Assembly (NCBI RefSeq): GCF_001517545.1
Contig: NZ_FBYA01000006.1
Location: 1 to 64,000 of the forward strand
Length of the DNA stretch: 64,000 nt
Direction of reading: 5' to 3'
Source: Limnohabitans sp. Rim47
GTDB taxonomy: Bacteria > Pseudomonadota > Gammaproteobacteria > Burkholderiales > Burkholderiaceae_C
The notes under the pieces were generated by a model that did not search any database, was not told the origin of the DNA, and was given only the letters and a program-made list of their open reading frames with translations. The position numbers and the translations under genes are program-made. Positions 26,153-35,538 of the stretch are shown piece by piece. Position 1 is the first letter of the stretch; each line of letters begins with the position of its first letter.

Positions 26153-26195
26153 GCCACTAAGTTAAATGCAGCACTCATTTGAAATTTAAATTTTT

Positions 26196-26212
26196 ATAAC
26201 AATTATTGTTAT
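26196..26212. promoter_or_regulatory. 17-bp palindrome, likely operator of the HTH gene
   Basis: ATAACAA-TTA-TTGTTAT is a perfect inverted repeat in an AT-rich block. It overlaps a TATAAA -10-like element (26193-26198, minus strand) of the HTH gene. It also lies in the gap shared with the outer-membrane protein gene. Confidence 0.55.
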
Positions 26213-26376
26213 AGTTGATTAAATTTTGAATTTGAGAAGCCATGGACAACCTCTTCGAGTGGGGTGGCCGATTGAGGTTTCAGCAACGCATTAAATGCCA
26301 ATTGCGCAACGCCCATACCCCTGTCAGATATGCGATGGCTGTGACGCATTTTTTTCACACCAACTAGAAAGAAACC

Positions 26377-26934
26377 ATGAAATTAAGCTCGAACCTCTTG
26401 GCATTGGCCGCTATCGCGATCACAACTGCAGCTACCGCACAAACTTATGGCGAAATTGGCTACACCAGCGTAACGGCCAAAGAAACCATTGCTTTGAATG
26501 GCAGCTCTTACGACGTCAAAGCATCTCCTACTGCCCTGCGTGGCATCTTTGGTTACGAGTTGAACCAGCATCTGGCCATCGAAGCATTGGCCGCCTTTGG
26601 CCTGAGCGATGCCACAGTCAAAGTTAACGGCGCCGGCATTCCCGGCCTCAAAATGGAAATCGACAATGTCGTCGGTGTTTACCTAAAACCCAAAACCAAA
26701 CTGAACGACAACATGGAAATGTTTGGCCGCGTCGGTTTTGCTCGCGGGAAAGGCACTTTTTCAGCCATCGGCGTTGGCTCCGAATCTTCTAGCGCGAACA
26801 GCTTCTCCTACGGGGCTGGGCTTAGCTATGCCATCGACCCCACCACTTCGCTGAACGCCGATTACATGTCTTACCTGAACAAAGATGGCTTCAAAGCTAA
26901 CGGCTTCACATTTGGCGTAGGCTTCAAGTTCTAA
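26377..26934 (+). CDS. Outer-membrane beta-barrel protein
   Basis: A 185-residue secreted protein. Residues 1-21 form a signal peptide ending ATA before Gln22. The rest alternates short amphipathic strands with Gly/Asn/Asp turns (GEIGYTS, GRVGFARGKG, SYGAGLSYAIDP) and ends FGVGFKF, with the terminal Phe typical of BAM-dependent barrels. The size fits an eight-stranded OmpA-N/OmpW-like barrel. Function and substrate are unknown. It is followed by a strong intrinsic terminator. Confidence 0.85.
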   Translation: MKLSSNLLALAAIAITTAATAQTYGEIGYTSVTAKETIALNGSSYDVKASPTALRGIFGYELNQHLAIEALAAFGLSDATVKVNGAGIPGLKMEIDNVVGVYLKPKTKLNDNMEMFGRVGFARGKGTFSAIGVGSESSSANSFSYGAGLSYAIDPTTSLNADYMSYLNKDGFKANGFTFGVGFKF

Positions 26935-26957
26935 GTCAAGGCCACTTGAACATGTCA

Positions 26958-26989
26958 GACAAAGCCACGTTGAGTGGCTTTGTCATTTA
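26958..26989 (+). terminator. Intrinsic terminator after the outer-membrane protein gene
   Basis: A perfect 11-bp stem GACAAAGCCAC/GTGGCTTTGTC with a GTTGA loop, followed by ATTTA. Confidence 0.8.
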
Positions 26990-27047
26990 GAAAATATTCG
27001 ATAATCACGCCGTTTTCAATTCATAAGGGCCTGTCAAGCCCTGCGCC

Positions 27048-28145
27048 ATGTCTTCTTCCTCAGTCACCCCGGCCCCCCTCCCCTTCACGCTCAGCGATTT
27101 CGACTTTGAGCTGCCCCCCGAACTGATTGCCCAACACCCCGCCGCCGAGCGCAGCGGTTCGCGTTTGCTCGATGGTTCTTTGCCCACGGTGGTGGACCGC
27201 ATCTTTCATGAACTCCCCAGCCTGCTGAACGCGGGCGACCTGCTGGTCTTCAACGACACCAAGGTGATCAAGGCGCGCATCTTTGGCGAGAAGGCCTCGG
27301 GCGGCAAACTGGAGCTGCTGATCGAGCGTGTGCTGCCCGGCCACAAGGTGGTGGCGCACATGAAGGTCAGCAAAAAGCCGCTGCCGGGCGGCAAGATGTT
27401 CATGATGGGCGGTGCCCGCAACGGCGGTTTTGATGCCGTGCTGCTGGGCCGCTGGCCTGATGAAAACGGTCAGCTGTTTCACCTGCAACTGAGCGACGAA
27501 CCACATGCCCTGATGGAAAAGCACGGCGTGGTGCCACTGCCGCCCTATATTGAGCGACCTTCGGGCGCGATCACCCACACCGATTCAGAAGAAGACGCCC
27601 AGCGTTACCAAACCGTATTTGCGCGAACACCCGGTGCGGTGGCCGCGCCTACGGCCGCCTTGCATTTTGACGAGGCCCTGTTGGCCCAGTTGGAGGCACG
27701 CGGCGTGCAACGCGCTAGCGTGACCTTGCATGTGGGTGCGGGCACGTTCCAACCCGTCAAAACCGAGAACATCGCCGACCACACCATGCACCGCGAGTGG
27801 TACGAGGTGCCCGAAGCGACGCAACAAGCCATTGCCGCTTGCAAAGCACGGGGCGGCCAAGTGGTGGCGGTAGGCACGACCACTGTGCGCACCCTCGAAT
27901 CATGGGCGCTGTTTGGTCAGGCCAGCGGTGACACGCAAATCTTCATCACGCCGGGCTTTGAATTCAAAGTGGTGGACCGACTGATCACCAACTTCCACCT
28001 GCCCAAAAGCACGCTGATGATGCTGGTCAGCGCCTTTGCGGGGTACGAACACATCATGGGCTTGTACCGACACGCGATCGCGCACCAATACCGCTTCTTC
28101 AGCTATGGCGATGCGATGCTGCTGACGCGCACGCCACCGCGCTGA
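27048..28145 (+). CDS. queA: S-adenosylmethionine:tRNA ribosyltransferase-isomerase
   Basis: Builds the epoxyqueuosine ring on preQ1-modified tRNA, using SAM as ribosyl donor. The 365-residue protein has FELPPELIAQHPAAERSGSR near the start, the FNDTKVIKARIFG segment, HVGAGTFQPVKTENIADHTM and the C-terminal TNFHLPKSTLMMLVSAFAG. It lies 21 bp before tgt, the other queuosine gene, in the classical pair. Confidence 0.97.
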   Translation: MSSSSVTPAPLPFTLSDFDFELPPELIAQHPAAERSGSRLLDGSLPTVVDRIFHELPSLLNAGDLLVFNDTKVIKARIFGEKASGGKLELLIERVLPGHKVVAHMKVSKKPLPGGKMFMMGGARNGGFDAVLLGRWPDENGQLFHLQLSDEPHALMEKHGVVPLPPYIERPSGAITHTDSEEDAQRYQTVFARTPGAVAAPTAALHFDEALLAQLEARGVQRASVTLHVGAGTFQPVKTENIADHTMHREWYEVPEATQQAIAACKARGGQVVAVGTTTVRTLESWALFGQASGDTQIFITPGFEFKVVDRLITNFHLPKSTLMMLVSAFAGYEHIMGLYRHAIAHQYRFFSYGDAMLLTRTPPR

Positions 28146-28175
28146 AGTCCAAGCTGCCCTCCTACAATGCCTGCC

Positions 28176-29372
28176 ATGCTCAAATTCGACCTGCTCAAAA
28201 CCGACCCTTCCAGCCACGCCCGCCGCGGCACGCTGACCCTGAACCATGGCGTGGTGCAAACGCCCATCTTCATGCCAGTGGGAACCTACGGAACGGTCAA
28301 AGGCGTGATGCCGCGCAGCCTGGAAGAAATGGGCGCACAGATCATTCTGGGCAACACCTTTCACCTGTGGATGCGCCCCGGACGGGACATCATGGAAAGC
28401 TTTGGCGGACTGCACAAATTTGAAAAATGGAACAAACCCATCCTGACCGACTCGGGTGGTTTTCAGGTGTGGTCGCTGGGCGACATGCGCAAGATCACCG
28501 AAGAAGGCGTGACCTTTGCATCGCCCGTGAACGGCGACAAGCTGTTCATGTCGCCCGAGGTCAGCATGCAGATTCAGACCACCTTGAATTCAGACATCGT
28601 GATGCAACTCGATGAGTGCACGCCTTACGAGACCAAGGGGCACCTGACCACCGAAGCCGAAGCCCGCAAGTCGATGGAGATGAGCCGCCGATGGGCTGTG
28701 CGCAGCCAAGACGAATTTGCGCGACTGGAAAACCCCAACGCGTTGTTTGGCATCGTGCAAGGCGGCATGTTTGAAAACCTGCGCCAAGAATCACTGGACG
28801 CGCTGGTCGAGATGGACTTCCCCGGTTATGCCGTGGGCGGCGTGAGCGTGGGCGAACCCAAAGACCTGATGCTGCAAATCATGGCGCACACGCCACACCG
28901 CCTGCCCGCCAACAAACCGCGCTACCTGATGGGCGTGGGCACGCCCGAGGATTTGGTGCAGGGCGTGGCCGATGGCGTGGACATGTTCGACTGTGTGATG
29001 CCCACCCGCAACGCGCGCAACGGCACGGTGTTCACCCGCTTTGGTGATCTGAAACTGCGCAACGCCCGCCACAAAACAGACCCGCAACCGTTGGACACGA
29101 CTTGCACCTGCTATGCCTGCGCGGGTAGCCCTACAGGATCGCCCTCCGGCAGTGGTGGCGTGTCGTGGGACCAGGGCGGCCGCGATGGTTTCAGCCGCGC
29201 GTATCTGCATCATCTGGACCGCTGCGGCGAAATGCTCGGCCCCATGCTGACCACCATCCACAACCTGCACTACTACCTGAACCTGATGCGCGAAGTGCGC
29301 GAGTCGCTGGACGCGGGCAAGTTCTCTGAATTCAGGGCGCAGTTCAAAACGGATCGTGCGCGGGGCGTTTGA
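28176..29372 (+). CDS. tgt: Queuine/preQ1 tRNA-guanine transglycosylase with an insertion
   Basis: Exchanges guanine 34 for preQ1 in tRNAs with GUN anticodons. The 398-residue protein (start ATG 28176) has GNTFHLWMRPG, the LTDSGGFQVWSLGDM active-site Asp segment and FDCVMPTRNARNG with the nucleophile Asp. The zinc site C-x-C-x2-C (CTCYAC) is followed by a 23-residue Gly/Ser/Pro-rich stretch (29121-29189) where the family usually has about two residues, then FSRAYLHHLDRC. All ligands remain, so activity is expected. It is convergent with the FIST gene with no gap between stop codons. Confidence 0.95.
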   Translation: MLKFDLLKTDPSSHARRGTLTLNHGVVQTPIFMPVGTYGTVKGVMPRSLEEMGAQIILGNTFHLWMRPGRDIMESFGGLHKFEKWNKPILTDSGGFQVWSLGDMRKITEEGVTFASPVNGDKLFMSPEVSMQIQTTLNSDIVMQLDECTPYETKGHLTTEAEARKSMEMSRRWAVRSQDEFARLENPNALFGIVQGGMFENLRQESLDALVEMDFPGYAVGGVSVGEPKDLMLQIMAHTPHRLPANKPRYLMGVGTPEDLVQGVADGVDMFDCVMPTRNARNGTVFTRFGDLKLRNARHKTDPQPLDTTCTCYACAGSPTGSPSGSGGVSWDQGGRDGFSRAYLHHLDRCGEMLGPMLTTIHNLHYYLNLMREVRESLDAGKFSEFRAQFKTDRARGV

Positions 29373-30614
29373 TCAATCGGTGGTGAACACCGTCAACACG
29401 CCGGTGTAGCCGTACAACTGGTTGCGGGCGATCTCGCCAGCGGCAAAAAACCCCACCAAGGGCACATCGCCCAATGCATGACGAATGATTTGCATCTCGG
29501 CGCTGGGGCCGCCAAAGTGGGGGCCACCACGGCCGGTGCAGCTGACGTACACCGCGCCCGCCATGCGACGTCCCTTTTGAGGCAAGCTTGCCACAGGGTC
29601 ATCGCTCAAAGCGTTGATGGCTTCGATGGACAGCATGTCGGGCTCCAGCGCTTCACGAATTTCGGCGCACACGCGCACCAGATCTGCCCGAGCGGCCTGC
29701 ACATCGCGACGGCAAAAGGCCAAGCGCATGCCTGGCTCCAGGTTTTCAGCCACCGCCACACCCTGTCGCGACGGGTCAAGGCCCACAATGTGACGCACCC
29801 GAACATCGCTGCCGAGATGGCCTGTGCGGCCCACGCCACTTTGACCACTGGGGCTCAAACCCACCAAGGTGGCCCGCACCACCGGAATGGCCTTTTGCGG
29901 ATCGCCCATGGAAATGCCCAGATCGGCCAACATCACATCCAGCGCCGGTTCGCCATCGAGCTTGAGCACCAAATGCCGATCGGACTCGGTGATCTCACGC
30001 TCAAGCGAAACAGGCTGGCAACCCTGTGTCACACGGGACAGCAAACCCACCGCAGGCGAAAAAGCCACACCGCTCAGGCCGCCTTCCAGAACGCCGCCAT
30101 CGGCCAGGCTCTGCCCGGCATTGACGGCAAACTGCACGCTGCGGGTGCGGCTGGAGGTCAAGCCGCCAAACAAATAACCCTGCAGGGTGCGCCCCGACAT
30201 CTCCTGAATCAGCTCAGACAGTTCGGGGGTAGCGGGATCGGCATGCACCAAGGCCACATCGGCAAACCTACTGTCAGGCAGCGGCGACAGGCCCGAGAAC
30301 ACGCGGTAGTGCTCAGGCGGCACATCACACAGCATGACCGCGAGGGCCGGCTCATCAAAATACTCGGCGTTGTTGACCGCCAGCCCCACGCCAACGGTGC
30401 CAACCCAATCGGTCACGGCGGGTAACTCTTGGCGCAAATGGTCAAGAATGGCCTGCGCCTGAGCGGCATAGTGGTCGGTGATGTACAGCAAAGCCAGGCG
30501 GGGTGCGCTCGCGTAATCAGGCAAACCCATTTGGGTATGCAATTGGGCCAACACCAAGCCGGCGGCCATCCGCCACTGCGGATGGGTGGCGTGGCCGTAA
30601 GGAAACAGCTTCAT
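29373..30614 (-). CDS. FIST domain sensory protein
   Basis: A 413-residue protein with an N-terminal FIST domain (small-ligand sensing) and a FIST C domain, recognised from the GYLFGGLTSSRTR segment and the C-terminal CTGRGGPHFGGPSAE then GFFAAGEIA pattern. FIST proteins are proposed to bind small molecules such as amino acids and feed signal transduction. There is no kinase or cyclase domain fused here. The ATG at 30614 (MKLFPYGHATHPQWRMAAGL) is chosen because the upstream extension overlaps the phaM end. It lies 7 bp after phaM and is probably co-transcribed. Confidence 0.85.
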   Translation of the reverse strand: MKLFPYGHATHPQWRMAAGLVLAQLHTQMGLPDYASAPRLALLYITDHYAAQAQAILDHLRQELPAVTDWVGTVGVGLAVNNAEYFDEPALAVMLCDVPPEHYRVFSGLSPLPDSRFADVALVHADPATPELSELIQEMSGRTLQGYLFGGLTSSRTRSVQFAVNAGQSLADGGVLEGGLSGVAFSPAVGLLSRVTQGCQPVSLEREITESDRHLVLKLDGEPALDVMLADLGISMGDPQKAIPVVRATLVGLSPSGQSGVGRTGHLGSDVRVRHIVGLDPSRQGVAVAENLEPGMRLAFCRRDVQAARADLVRVCAEIREALEPDMLSIEAINALSDDPVASLPQKGRRMAGAVYVSCTGRGGPHFGGPSAEMQIIRHALGDVPLVGFFAAGEIARNQLYGYTGVLTVFTTD

Positions 30615-30621
30615 GGCCGCC

Positions 30622-31473
30622 TTACTTCGCAGCGGATTGGCGCGGCGTAGGCTTGGCCTTTTGGCGCACGGTTTTGGCCGGTGCTGCGCTGGCGCTCTTG
30701 CGTGCGGCAGCGGGCTGGGCTGCGCCAGCAACAGCTTTGCTTTGCGGCTTGGCCCGCGACGATGACACCGAGGCCTTGGCGGTTTTTACCGCTGCTTTGC
30801 GGCCAGCCGGGGCTTTCTCAGGTTGGGCTGGTTTAGCGGCCTTGGCAGCCATTCCGGCTTTCATGGCCTCACCCGCCACGTCTTTCAAGGCGGCAGCGGC
30901 AATGCCCTGAAACTGCTGTGTCAAAGCACCCCACCACTGCATCGGATCTACAGCGGGTTTGGCCGCATCGCTGACCGGCTCGGCAGCCGAAGCATCTGCT
31001 GGCGCTTGCGGTTCGGCCTGTGTTTCGGCCGCAGGTTCGACCACCGCATCTGGGCTTGTTTTGGGTGTGAACAGCGAAGATTTGACAGCCGCTGCATTGT
31101 TGGCAGTCGCACCAGAGGATGAAGGCTGTGCAGGCTCGGCTGCCGGAGGCTTGGCCGTGAACGCCTTGGCCAAGTCAGCCATGTTCACATTCATGCTTTG
31201 CAAGGTGGTCAAGGTCATCTTTTGCACCTCCATGGCCTGGATGGTGGCTTTGAGCGCCGTGGTGTTTTGCTCCAACCAAAACAGCACCGACTTGAGCTCT
31301 TGAATTCGCTTGTCGATTTCTTCGATGCTCAGTGTAGGCGCCGCCCAACTGGCCATGCCCGGTATGCCGCCCGCAGCAGCAGGCTGGGCTTGAGATGCGG
31401 TTTTGGAGAGGTTTTGCAAAAAATCAAAGCCGGGCACAAATTGGCCAAAGCCGAAGGCAGAAGGGTCGCTCAT
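30622..31473 (-). CDS. phaM: PHA granule regulatory protein PhaM
   Basis: Links polyhydroxybutyrate granules to the nucleoid and activates PHA synthase in Cupriavidus. The 283-residue protein has the family N-terminus (FVPGFDFLQNL, then SIEEIDKRIQELKSVLFWLE), the DPMQWWGALTQQFQGIA segment and a histone-H1-like basic Ala/Lys/Pro-rich tail (residues about 205-283). The acidic, Ala-rich middle is low complexity. No phaC is in the window. Confidence 0.88.
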   Translation of the reverse strand: MSDPSAFGFGQFVPGFDFLQNLSKTASQAQPAAAGGIPGMASWAAPTLSIEEIDKRIQELKSVLFWLEQNTTALKATIQAMEVQKMTLTTLQSMNVNMADLAKAFTAKPPAAEPAQPSSSGATANNAAAVKSSLFTPKTSPDAVVEPAAETQAEPQAPADASAAEPVSDAAKPAVDPMQWWGALTQQFQGIAAAALKDVAGEAMKAGMAAKAAKPAQPEKAPAGRKAAVKTAKASVSSSRAKPQSKAVAGAAQPAAARKSASAAPAKTVRQKAKPTPRQSAAK

Positions 31474-31615
31474 GGGGGTCTCCTCAGGGTGGTGAGCGAA
31501 GCTTAAACGATGATGCTTTCAATTTTGACAAGGCAAGCCCCATCTTGCTCTTGGCTTGAGGCAAAGCCCAGGCCAGAGCAACTTTTCAAGCGAACAGCAG
31601 GCACGGGCGGCTTGG

Positions 31616-31655
31616 CTGGGCTCAGCTGGGCTCAGCTGGGCTCAGCTGGGCTCAG
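31616..31655. repeat. 10-bp tandem repeat (CTGGGCTCAG), four units
   Basis: Four perfect head-to-tail copies between the phaM start and the PCuAC gene end. The gap from 31474 to 31690 otherwise shows no gene. Confidence 0.9.
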
Positions 31656-31690
31656 CAGTCATTTATTCAAGCCGCAGCCTTGCCAGCACT

Positions 31691-32161
31691 TCAATGCTTG
31701 TGCGCGCCATCTGCATGCCCGTTGGGCATGGCTGTGGTCACAGGCACGCTCACCTGTTGTTGGGTTTCAACGCCTTTGGCGTCCTTGAAGGTCAAGGTCA
31801 GGGGGACGCTGCTGTCCTTCATCAGGGGCGACTTGAGGTCCATCAGCATCAGGTGGTAACTGCCGGGCTTGAGCTCCACCGCCCGGTTGGCAGGCAGGTC
31901 CAATGCCGGCACAGCTCGCATTTGCATGACCGAGCCCTCCATCTTCATCTCGTGAATCTCGGCCAAGCCCGCCACCGGGGTAGACACGGCCACCAAACGA
32001 GTGGCCTGCGCAGCCGTGAGCTTCATGAAGGCGCCTGTGGCTTTTTGGCCCTGCACAGTGGCGCGAGCCCACCCGCTTTCTACCTTGACTTGCGCCATGG
32101 CAACGCCCGCAAAGCACAGGCCGGCCACCAAGCCAGCGATTTGATTGAATGTGTTTTTCAT
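31691..32161 (-). CDS. Periplasmic copper chaperone PCu(A)C
   Basis: Binds Cu(I) in the periplasm and delivers it to cytochrome oxidase CuA and related sites. The 156-residue protein has a signal peptide ending AMA before Gln, the metal motif with His/Met in EIHEMKMEGSVMQMR and a second His/Met pair in SYHLMLMDL, plus a His-rich tail (GHADGAHKH). The ATG at 32161 gives a clean signal peptide. It lies 33 bp after the YcnI gene in a copper operon. Confidence 0.93.
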   Translation of the reverse strand: MKNTFNQIAGLVAGLCFAGVAMAQVKVESGWARATVQGQKATGAFMKLTAAQATRLVAVSTPVAGLAEIHEMKMEGSVMQMRAVPALDLPANRAVELKPGSYHLMLMDLKSPLMKDSSVPLTLTFKDAKGVETQQQVSVPVTTAMPNGHADGAHKH

Positions 32162-32193
32162 ATTAGGTCCTCTATTGGAGTGATTGACTTCGA

Positions 32194-32736
32194 TCAATGA
32201 ACGTGTGCAGCAACGCCTGCGCTGGGCATGATCTCGAGCGCCGCAGCAGGTGACTGCAGATCGGAAAGCTTTTGTCCTGGTTGAGGAACTTCCGTCCAGT
32301 CATTGCGCCCTTGCTCACAAACTTGCTGAACGGGCCAGTACATCATGCCTGCCTTGGAGGGCAATGTGCCCACCAACACAAACTCGTCGTAGTACCCGCT
32401 GGGCAACATGTCGTCTGTCGATTTGGCTGTCCAAGTGATGCGAGTCACATCTTCGGTGATGCTTCGACCATGGCTGATGTAAGGCTGCATGAGCTTCTCG
32501 CGAGTCACCTCCAGACGCCACCCGGGCTTGGGCATGGGCTTGGCGCCCTTCACCCCCATGGGAATGTCGATCGCGATCTGGCGCGTAGGCGATGTGCCGC
32601 AACCATGACCAACCTTGAACGTGGCCTTATAGCTTTGTGCTGCCGTAGCCACTGGGTATTCGAGCACGGTGTGAGCAGAAGCCACGCCGCACAATGCGAA
32701 GGCCAAAGCGGCCAGAAATTTGACGTAAAAATTCAT
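32194..32736 (-). CDS. YcnI-type copper-binding periplasmic protein (DUF1775)
   Basis: A 180-residue protein with a signal peptide of 21 residues. Cleavage after ASA exposes His22, and the mature N-terminus (HTVLEYP) matches the YcnI family, where this His ligates Cu(II). Other family features are PMPKPGWRLEV and ITWTAKSTDDMLPSGYYDEF. Start ATG 32736 is chosen to give the signal peptide. It is followed by PCu(A)C and preceded by the DUF2946 gene. Confidence 0.92.
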   Translation of the reverse strand: MNFYVKFLAALAFALCGVASAHTVLEYPVATAAQSYKATFKVGHGCGTSPTRQIAIDIPMGVKGAKPMPKPGWRLEVTREKLMQPYISHGRSITEDVTRITWTAKSTDDMLPSGYYDEFVLVGTLPSKAGMMYWPVQQVCEQGRNDWTEVPQPGQKLSDLQSPAAALEIMPSAGVAAHVH

Positions 32737-32811
32737 TGCAATATCCTGAAAAAAGAAACACGAAAGATGTCCGTTGGTGACCATTCACCACAGCGGCATC
32801 AACGGGGCAGT

Positions 32812-33177
32812 TCAGGAAAATGAAGGCGGGCCGCGTGGCGGCAAAGGAGAACCGGTCAACCAGGCGATGTGGGCCAGCGCGAGGGGACGCAAAGCATGGG
32901 CTAAAGCGCTCGGAGCCGCAAAGCCCGAGAACACAGGCGCTGGCGGTGCGCTGACCTGCGTGCACAAGGGGCAGTCCATGCCGCCCGAAGACGTTTCGCC
33001 GTGCCCCGCATCGTCAGCCATCACCATTTTCATGCCCCCCATTGCAGAGCAGACCATCTGCGTGGCTTGGGGCTTGACCAGCGGCGATGCCACGGCCACC
33101 CCAATGAACAATGAAAACCACACCAGCATGAAGCGGGTGAGGCGATGGGCATTGCGCAGGGACTGCAAAAGTGACAT
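32812..33177 (-). CDS. DUF2946-like copper-associated membrane protein
   Basis: A 121-residue protein with an N-terminal hydrophobic helix (residues about 16-32), a Met-rich stretch (CSAMGGMKMVM), a CPLC motif in GGMDCPLCTQV, and a second hydrophobic region. This layout fits DUF2946 proteins found beside copper genes. The Met and Cys residues could bind Cu(I). It is the first gene of the three-gene copper run. The family assignment is from pattern, not full alignment. Confidence 0.75.
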   Translation of the reverse strand: MSLLQSLRNAHRLTRFMLVWFSLFIGVAVASPLVKPQATQMVCSAMGGMKMVMADDAGHGETSSGGMDCPLCTQVSAPPAPVFSGFAAPSALAHALRPLALAHIAWLTGSPLPPRGPPSFS

Positions 33178-33235
33178 AGGCGCGATTATGGCATCGGGCT
33201 TTTGTAAAGCAGCGGGCGTGGACTTAACGGCAAAC

Positions 33236-33613
33236 TCAGGCCAGATCGCGCAAGACCTGAGGCTCGATTTCGGCCCACTCTTCGTCGGTGAACAGGCGTG
33301 ATCGGCTGTGAAACGCCTTGCCGGTGTTGCCTTCGAGTGAAAAGGTGCCGCCCGAGCCTTCGATCACATCCAGGATGAGCTGGGTGTGTTTCCAGTACTC
33401 GTACTGGGATTTGCTGATGTAAAACGGCACGCCGCCCACATGGCCCAGTTGCACGTCATAAGGGCCAATCGTCAGGTCGGTGGGCAGATAACAGTTGGCG
33501 GCGCTGTTGTCACAGCAGCCCCCCGACTGGTGAAACATCAACTCGCCATATTGGGCTTGGAGTTCGGCGATCAGGGCCAGCGCTTCGGGCGTGGCCACCA
33601 CACGTTCAACCAT
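33236..33613 (-). CDS. DUF779 protein (aldehyde-dehydrogenase partner)
   Basis: A 125-residue protein with the DUF779 pattern: FHQSGGCCDNSAANCYLP, LGHVGGVPFYISKSQYEYW and DVIEGSGGTFSLEG. Members occur next to NAD-dependent aldehyde dehydrogenases, as here; the Cys cluster may bind metal, but the role is not established. I use the ATG at 33613 because AGGAG lies 6 nt upstream; the ATG at 33619 would abut it. It follows the dehydrogenase by 73 bp, with an intrinsic terminator in the gap. Confidence 0.88.
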   Translation of the reverse strand: MVERVVATPEALALIAELQAQYGELMFHQSGGCCDNSAANCYLPTDLTIGPYDVQLGHVGGVPFYISKSQYEYWKHTQLILDVIEGSGGTFSLEGNTGKAFHSRSRLFTDEEWAEIEPQVLRDLA

Positions 33614-33636
33614 GTTCATCTCCTGACAAGCAAAGA

Positions 33637-33663
33637 CAAAAAGGGGCGGATTGCGCCGCCCCT
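33637..33663 (-). terminator. Intrinsic terminator between aldehyde dehydrogenase and DUF779
   Basis: On the minus strand, AGGGGCGG/CCGCCCCT (8-bp stem, 6-nt loop) is followed by TTTT. It would reduce read-through into DUF779. Confidence 0.7.
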
Positions 33664-33686
33664 GTGAGGATGACCGATTCAATCGA

Positions 33687-35207
<1,521 letters not shown>

Positions 35208-35279
35208 GTGTGTCTCCAGTTGGGGATTTATGGGGAACCATCGGTGCAGGGCAAGCACCCGGCACACGCTGCACATCTT

Positions 35280-35295
35280 TGCAAGACGAATGCCA
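35280..35295 (-). promoter_or_regulatory. Sigma-54 promoter of the aldehyde dehydrogenase
   Basis: On the minus strand TGGCATTCGTCTTGCA matches the -24/-12 consensus with GG and GC exactly 12 nt apart. The start would be near 35269, leaving a leader of about 60 nt. Confidence 0.8.
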
Positions 35296-35425
35296 GAACG
35301 CATAAACCGAGGGTATCCACCAGTCTCTTGGCCTGCTCAGGCCAATGGCCGAAGCAACTCAAGGGTTATCCCGACAGGAAATGGCGCCAACAACTGTCCG
35401 CCGTACGCCCGCCGTCAGCAACACA

Positions 35426-35442
35426 TGTCACAAATTGAGACA
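35426..35442. promoter_or_regulatory. Candidate activator site (UAS) for the AcoR-type protein
   Basis: TGTCACAAATTGAGACA is a 17-bp dyad with 7 of 8 positions paired. It lies about 145 bp upstream of the sigma-54 promoter and about 100 bp ahead of the activator's own start, a usual enhancer distance. Confidence 0.55.
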
Positions 35443-35538
35443 CTTGAAGCCATCTGTTGGGGACAAAGCTTGCAGCACATGTTCCAGACCCTAGACTGAT
35501 TAAATACAAGCGAGATCACTCGCCACCGGAGACAAACC

